From Bacteroidota bacterium (GTDB lineage Bacteria > Bacteroidota > Bacteroidia > AKYH767-A > 2013-40CM-41-45): a DNA stretch of 64,000 bases. The DNA lies in NCBI GenBank assembly GCA_016720935.1, contig JADKJP010000006.1, positions 310,001-374,000 on the forward strand, read 5' to 3'. The notes beneath the pieces are model-generated. The model saw only the letters and a program-made list of their open reading frames with translations, had not been told where the DNA came from and did not search any database. The position numbers were made by a program, and so were the translations under genes. Shown here one piece after another: positions 60,727 to 64,000 of this stretch. Each line of letters starts with the position of its first letter. Positions within the stretch are counted from its first letter, which is position 1.

Positions 60727-61344
60727 ATGTCTGGAATTATCGGAAAGAAAATCGGAATGACAAGTGTCTTCGGAGCTGAGGGGAAATACATCCCCTGCAC
60801 CGTGATTCTTGCCGGACCGTGTGTTGTTACGCAAGTGCGGACAAAAGAAAACGACGGTTATGAAGCTGTGCAGCTTGCTTTCGAAGACAAGAAGGACAAG
60901 CACACAACCAATGCAATGAAAGGTCATTTCAAAAAGACCAACACAACTCCAAAACGCAAAGTCATCGAGTTTCGTGAATTTCCGGAGCAACCGGCTCTGG
61001 GTTCAGAAGTGAAAGTGGATTTGTTTGTTGAAGGAGAATATGTGAATGTAGTAGGTACAAGCAAGGGAAAAGGTTTCCAGGGTGTTGTTCGCCGTCACCA
61101 CTTTAGTGGTGTGGGTGGTCAGACTCACGGACAGCACAACCGTTTGCGTGCGCCGGGTTCATTGGGTGCCTCCTCAGATCCTTCCCGTGTAATGAAGGGT
61201 ATGCGTGCTGCCGGTCACATGGGCGCGGCTCGCATTAAAATTCAAAATCTTGAAGTATTAAAAGTAATCCCTGAGCAAAATTTGTTGATCATTAAAGGAG
61301 CGGTCCCGGGGCATAAAGGTTCATATGTAATCGTTGAGAAATAA
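60727..61344 (+). CDS. rplC: 50S ribosomal protein uL3
   Basis: ATG 60727 gives 205 residues starting SGIIGKKIGMTSVF, the family N-terminus; an in-frame TTG at 60685 would add 14 residues and is unlikely. FHHFSGVGGQTHGQ-type RRHHFSGVGGQTHGQHNRLR and GMRAAGHMGAARIKIQN are L3 signatures. It contacts the peptidyl-transferase region. Confidence 0.98.
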   Translation: MSGIIGKKIGMTSVFGAEGKYIPCTVILAGPCVVTQVRTKENDGYEAVQLAFEDKKDKHTTNAMKGHFKKTNTTPKRKVIEFREFPEQPALGSEVKVDLFVEGEYVNVVGTSKGKGFQGVVRRHHFSGVGGQTHGQHNRLRAPGSLGASSDPSRVMKGMRAAGHMGAARIKIQNLEVLKVIPEQNLLIIKGAVPGHKGSYVIVEK

Positions 61345-61345
61345 C

Positions 61346-61978
61346 ATGGAATTAGCAGTTGTCAATACATCCGGTAAAGAGACCGGCAAAAAGGTAAAGC
61401 TCAGTGACCAGATTTTCGGTATCGAGCCAAACGACCACGCGATTTATCTTGACGTGAAGCAGTTTCTGGCTAACCAGCGCCAGGGTACGCACAAATCCAA
61501 GGAGCGTGCTGAAATTGCACGCACAACCAAGAAACTGAAGCGTCAGAAAGGTACAGGCGGAGCCCGTGCAGGTTCAATGAAATCTCCTTTGTTCGTTGGT
61601 GGTGGCCGTGTATTTGGTCCTCGTCCGCGTGATTATTCTTTTAAGCTGAACAAGAAACTCAAGCACCTTGCTTGTCTTTCAGCGCTCACTTATAAGGCAA
61701 AAGAAAACGGCATTGCTGTACTTGAAAATTTCAAGTTGGATGCACCAAAAACAAAGGGCTATACTGAGATCATGAAAAATCTCAATCTGTCTAAGAAAAA
61801 GACTCTTGTTGTATTGGCACAATACGACTCGAACATTTACCTGTCGTCAAGAAATTTACAAAGAAACAAAGTCACTACAGCGGCTGAATTGAATACATAC
61901 GATGTGATGAATGCGCAAACTATCGTATTGGTTGAAGGTTCTGTTCCTGTATTGGAAAATAGATTTTTAGCAAAATGA
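61346..61978 (+). CDS. rplD: 50S ribosomal protein uL4
   Basis: ATG 61346, one base after the rplC stop codon, gives 210 residues; a TTG at 61334 inside rplC is in frame but not needed. KQFLANQRQGTHKSKERAEI and KRQKGTGGARAGSMKSPLFVGGG mark the conserved extension reaching the exit tunnel. In E. coli L4 represses the S10 operon. Its end overlaps rplW by 4 bp. Confidence 0.98.
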   Translation: MELAVVNTSGKETGKKVKLSDQIFGIEPNDHAIYLDVKQFLANQRQGTHKSKERAEIARTTKKLKRQKGTGGARAGSMKSPLFVGGGRVFGPRPRDYSFKLNKKLKHLACLSALTYKAKENGIAVLENFKLDAPKTKGYTEIMKNLNLSKKKTLVVLAQYDSNIYLSSRNLQRNKVTTAAELNTYDVMNAQTIVLVEGSVPVLENRFLAK

Positions 61979-62265
61979 GCATCCTGAAGAAGCCCCTCAT
62001 CACTGAGAAGATGACCAAAGCAGGTGAAAAGCTGGGTCAATACGGATTTGTTGTGAATATTAAAGCAAACAAAATCCAGATTAAACAGGCCATCGAAAAG
62101 ATGTATAACGTGACTGTTGAAGATGTCAACACGATGCGTTATGCAGGAAAACGTAAAACACGTTATTCCAAAACCGGTGTGCAGGTTGGAAATACAGGTT
62201 CATTCAAGAAAGCTGTGGTTACCCTGAAGAAGGGTGAGACCATTGACTTCTACAGCAACATTTAA
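61975..62265 (+). CDS. rplW: 50S ribosomal protein uL23
   Basis: The 96-residue protein has LKKPLITEKMTKAGEKLGQY and the usual IKQAIEKMYNVTVEDVNTM strand pattern. L23 lines the tunnel exit and binds trigger factor, encoded 9 kb upstream. The ATGA overlap with rplD indicates translational coupling. Confidence 0.98.
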   Translation: MSILKKPLITEKMTKAGEKLGQYGFVVNIKANKIQIKQAIEKMYNVTVEDVNTMRYAGKRKTRYSKTGVQVGNTGSFKKAVVTLKKGETIDFYSNI

Positions 62266-62283
62266 TTTTAGGAGAGAAGCAAA

Positions 62284-63105
<822 letters not shown>

Positions 63106-63173
63106 TCAATGGATGAACTAAAGGATGAATGCTTAAAACAGTTCACCGGAAGTTCTAAAATCAAATAAGAAAA

Positions 63174-63443
63174 ATGGCTCGTTCACTTAAAAAAGGTCCG
63201 TATATCGCCCATCATCTTGAGCAGAAAGTTGTGAAGATGAATGAAAGCAAAAAGAAGACCGTGATCAAAACATGGTCCCGTGCTTCGATGATCGCTCCGG
63301 AATTCGTTGGTCATACCTTTGCAGTTCATAACGGAAATAAATTCATCCCTGTATATATTACGGAAAACATGGTAGGTCACAAACTCGGAGAATTTGCACC
63401 GACACGTACGTTCCGTGGCCACAGTGGTAACCGTAATGCATAA
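63174..63443 (+). CDS. rpsS: 30S ribosomal protein uS19
   Basis: The 89-residue protein has MARSLKKGPYIAHHLEQKV, IKTWSRASMIAPEFVGHTFA and LGEFAPTRTFRGHSG. It sits in the 30S head next to S13. The 68-bp gap after rplB has no visible signal. Confidence 0.99.
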   Translation: MARSLKKGPYIAHHLEQKVVKMNESKKKTVIKTWSRASMIAPEFVGHTFAVHNGNKFIPVYITENMVGHKLGEFAPTRTFRGHSGNRNA

Positions 63444-63472
63444 TTAAAATTCAATTAATCATTTAATCCATC

Positions 63473-63916
63473 ATGGGAGTCAGAAAGAGATTAGCTGCTG
63501 AAAAGCGCAAAGAAGACTTGAAGTCGACCTCTATCGCAAAGTTGGTTAACGTACCCACATCACCACGTAAGATGCGTGTTGTTGCTGACCTGGTGCGCGG
63601 TAAGGAAGTGATGCAGGCACTCAATATTTTGAAATATAATGCCAAAGCACCTGCTGCTCGTCTGGAGAAGTTGTTGCAATCGGCTATCGTGAACTGGGAA
63701 ACCAAGAGCGGTGATAAAATTGACGAAGGCAAAGTGTATGTAAAGCTGATCCAGGTGGACAGCGCGCGTATGTTAAAGCGTCTTCGTCCGGCACCACAAG
63801 GTCGTGGTTACCGTGTACGTAAGCGTTCCAATCACGTGACTATTGTGTTGGACAGCGTAGCCAACAAACCACAATCGGCGAAAGCAGAACCAGCAGCAAC
63901 CGAAGAAGCAAAATAA
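63473..63916 (+). CDS. rplV: 50S ribosomal protein uL22
   Basis: The 147-residue protein has the L22 core: VPTSPRKMRVVADLVRGKEV, LNILKYNAKAPAARLEKLLQ and the tunnel hairpin MLKRLRPAPQGRGYRVRKRS. The first 20 residues and the Ala/Glu/Lys-rich C-terminal tail exceed the usual 110 residues. Confidence 0.98.
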   Translation: MGVRKRLAAEKRKEDLKSTSIAKLVNVPTSPRKMRVVADLVRGKEVMQALNILKYNAKAPAARLEKLLQSAIVNWETKSGDKIDEGKVYVKLIQVDSARMLKRLRPAPQGRGYRVRKRSNHVTIVLDSVANKPQSAKAEPAATEEAK

Positions 63917-63969
63917 TTAATCAACCAGAAACCCGATTCAACCCTCAGGGGTGAAAATAAAAAGATACA

Positions 63970-64000
63970 ATGGGACAAAAAGCAAACCCGATAGGTAACC
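63970..64000 (+). CDS. rpsC: 30S ribosomal protein uS3 (partial, runs off right edge)
   Basis: Only the first ten codons are present, MGQKANPIGN, the universal S3 N-terminus, at the expected place after rplV. Confidence 0.93.
   Translation, partial: MGQKANPIGN

Overview
The window looks like chromosomal core DNA from a member of the Bacteroidota. The evidence is taxonomic gene content (DUF4290 next to murA, DUF4476, DUF4159, a GH3-family enzyme, an S46 peptidase, a futalosine-type menaquinone pathway), secreted proteins with type IX secretion (T9SS) C-terminal sorting domains, a joined str/S10 ribosomal operon with no tuf between fusA and rpsJ, and promoters matching the Bacteroidota pattern TTTG / TAnnTTTG instead of the E. 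coli -35/-10. Shine-Dalgarno sequences are mostly absent, also typical of the phylum. No insertion sequence, prophage, CRISPR array or rRNA gene was found. Gene density is high and most genes are housekeeping.

Layout. 1-1345 is the N-terminal part of a secreted P-domain/lysyl-oxidase-like protein, cut by the window edge. A heptanucleotide array separates it from typA, which is followed by an OmpA/TPR lipoprotein and a methyltransferase. From 6.6 to 15.8 kb most genes are on the minus strand: a DUF4159 protein with rsmE, pckA, a lipoprotein, a DUF423 protein, a DUF4476 protein, trmN6, and rpsP-rimM; a saccharopine dehydrogenase lies on the plus strand between them. From 16.4 to 30.3 kb genes run on the plus strand: a UvrD/PcrA helicase, DUF4290, a DES1-like sphingolipid desaturase, murA, a TlpA-type thioredoxin, grpE-dnaJ, an ABC exporter pair, Ppx/GppA, and a sigma-54-type response regulator with a YD-repeat-like protein. 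alaS (minus) faces this group across a palindromic pair of heptanucleotide arrays.

From 33 to 47 kb come an M23 peptidase, a MerR regulator, an S46 dipeptidyl-peptidase, an HldD-like epimerase, mqnD and mqnB (menaquinone), a PTPS/QueD-like enzyme with folE (pterins), a BI-1 membrane protein, fabD, a GH3 enzyme, a deoxynucleoside kinase and a flavin reductase-like protein. From 47 to 57 kb come a 1021-residue T9SS cargo protein, an ECF sigma/anti-sigma pair, tRNA-Leu(UAG), tig, a secreted propeller protein, clpP and clpX. From 56.9 kb to the right edge runs the ribosomal operon rpsL-rpsG-fusA-rpsJ-rplC-rplD-rplW-rplB-rpsS-rplV-rpsC (partial).

The points most worth a second look are: (1) tandem 7-bp arrays at 1488-1578, 30308-30363 and 30380-30429 that all fit one degenerate heptamer, TNRRTTR, with the last two arranged head-to-head around a 16-nt centre; (2) a bacterial protein very like eukaryotic dihydroceramide delta-4 desaturase; (3) a secreted lysyl-oxidase-like protein that keeps the copper histidines and the Lys/Tyr pair of the quinone cofactor; (4) MurA with Asp in place of the fosfomycin-target Cys. 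All functional calls rest on reading the translated sequence and remembered family motifs; no database search was run.
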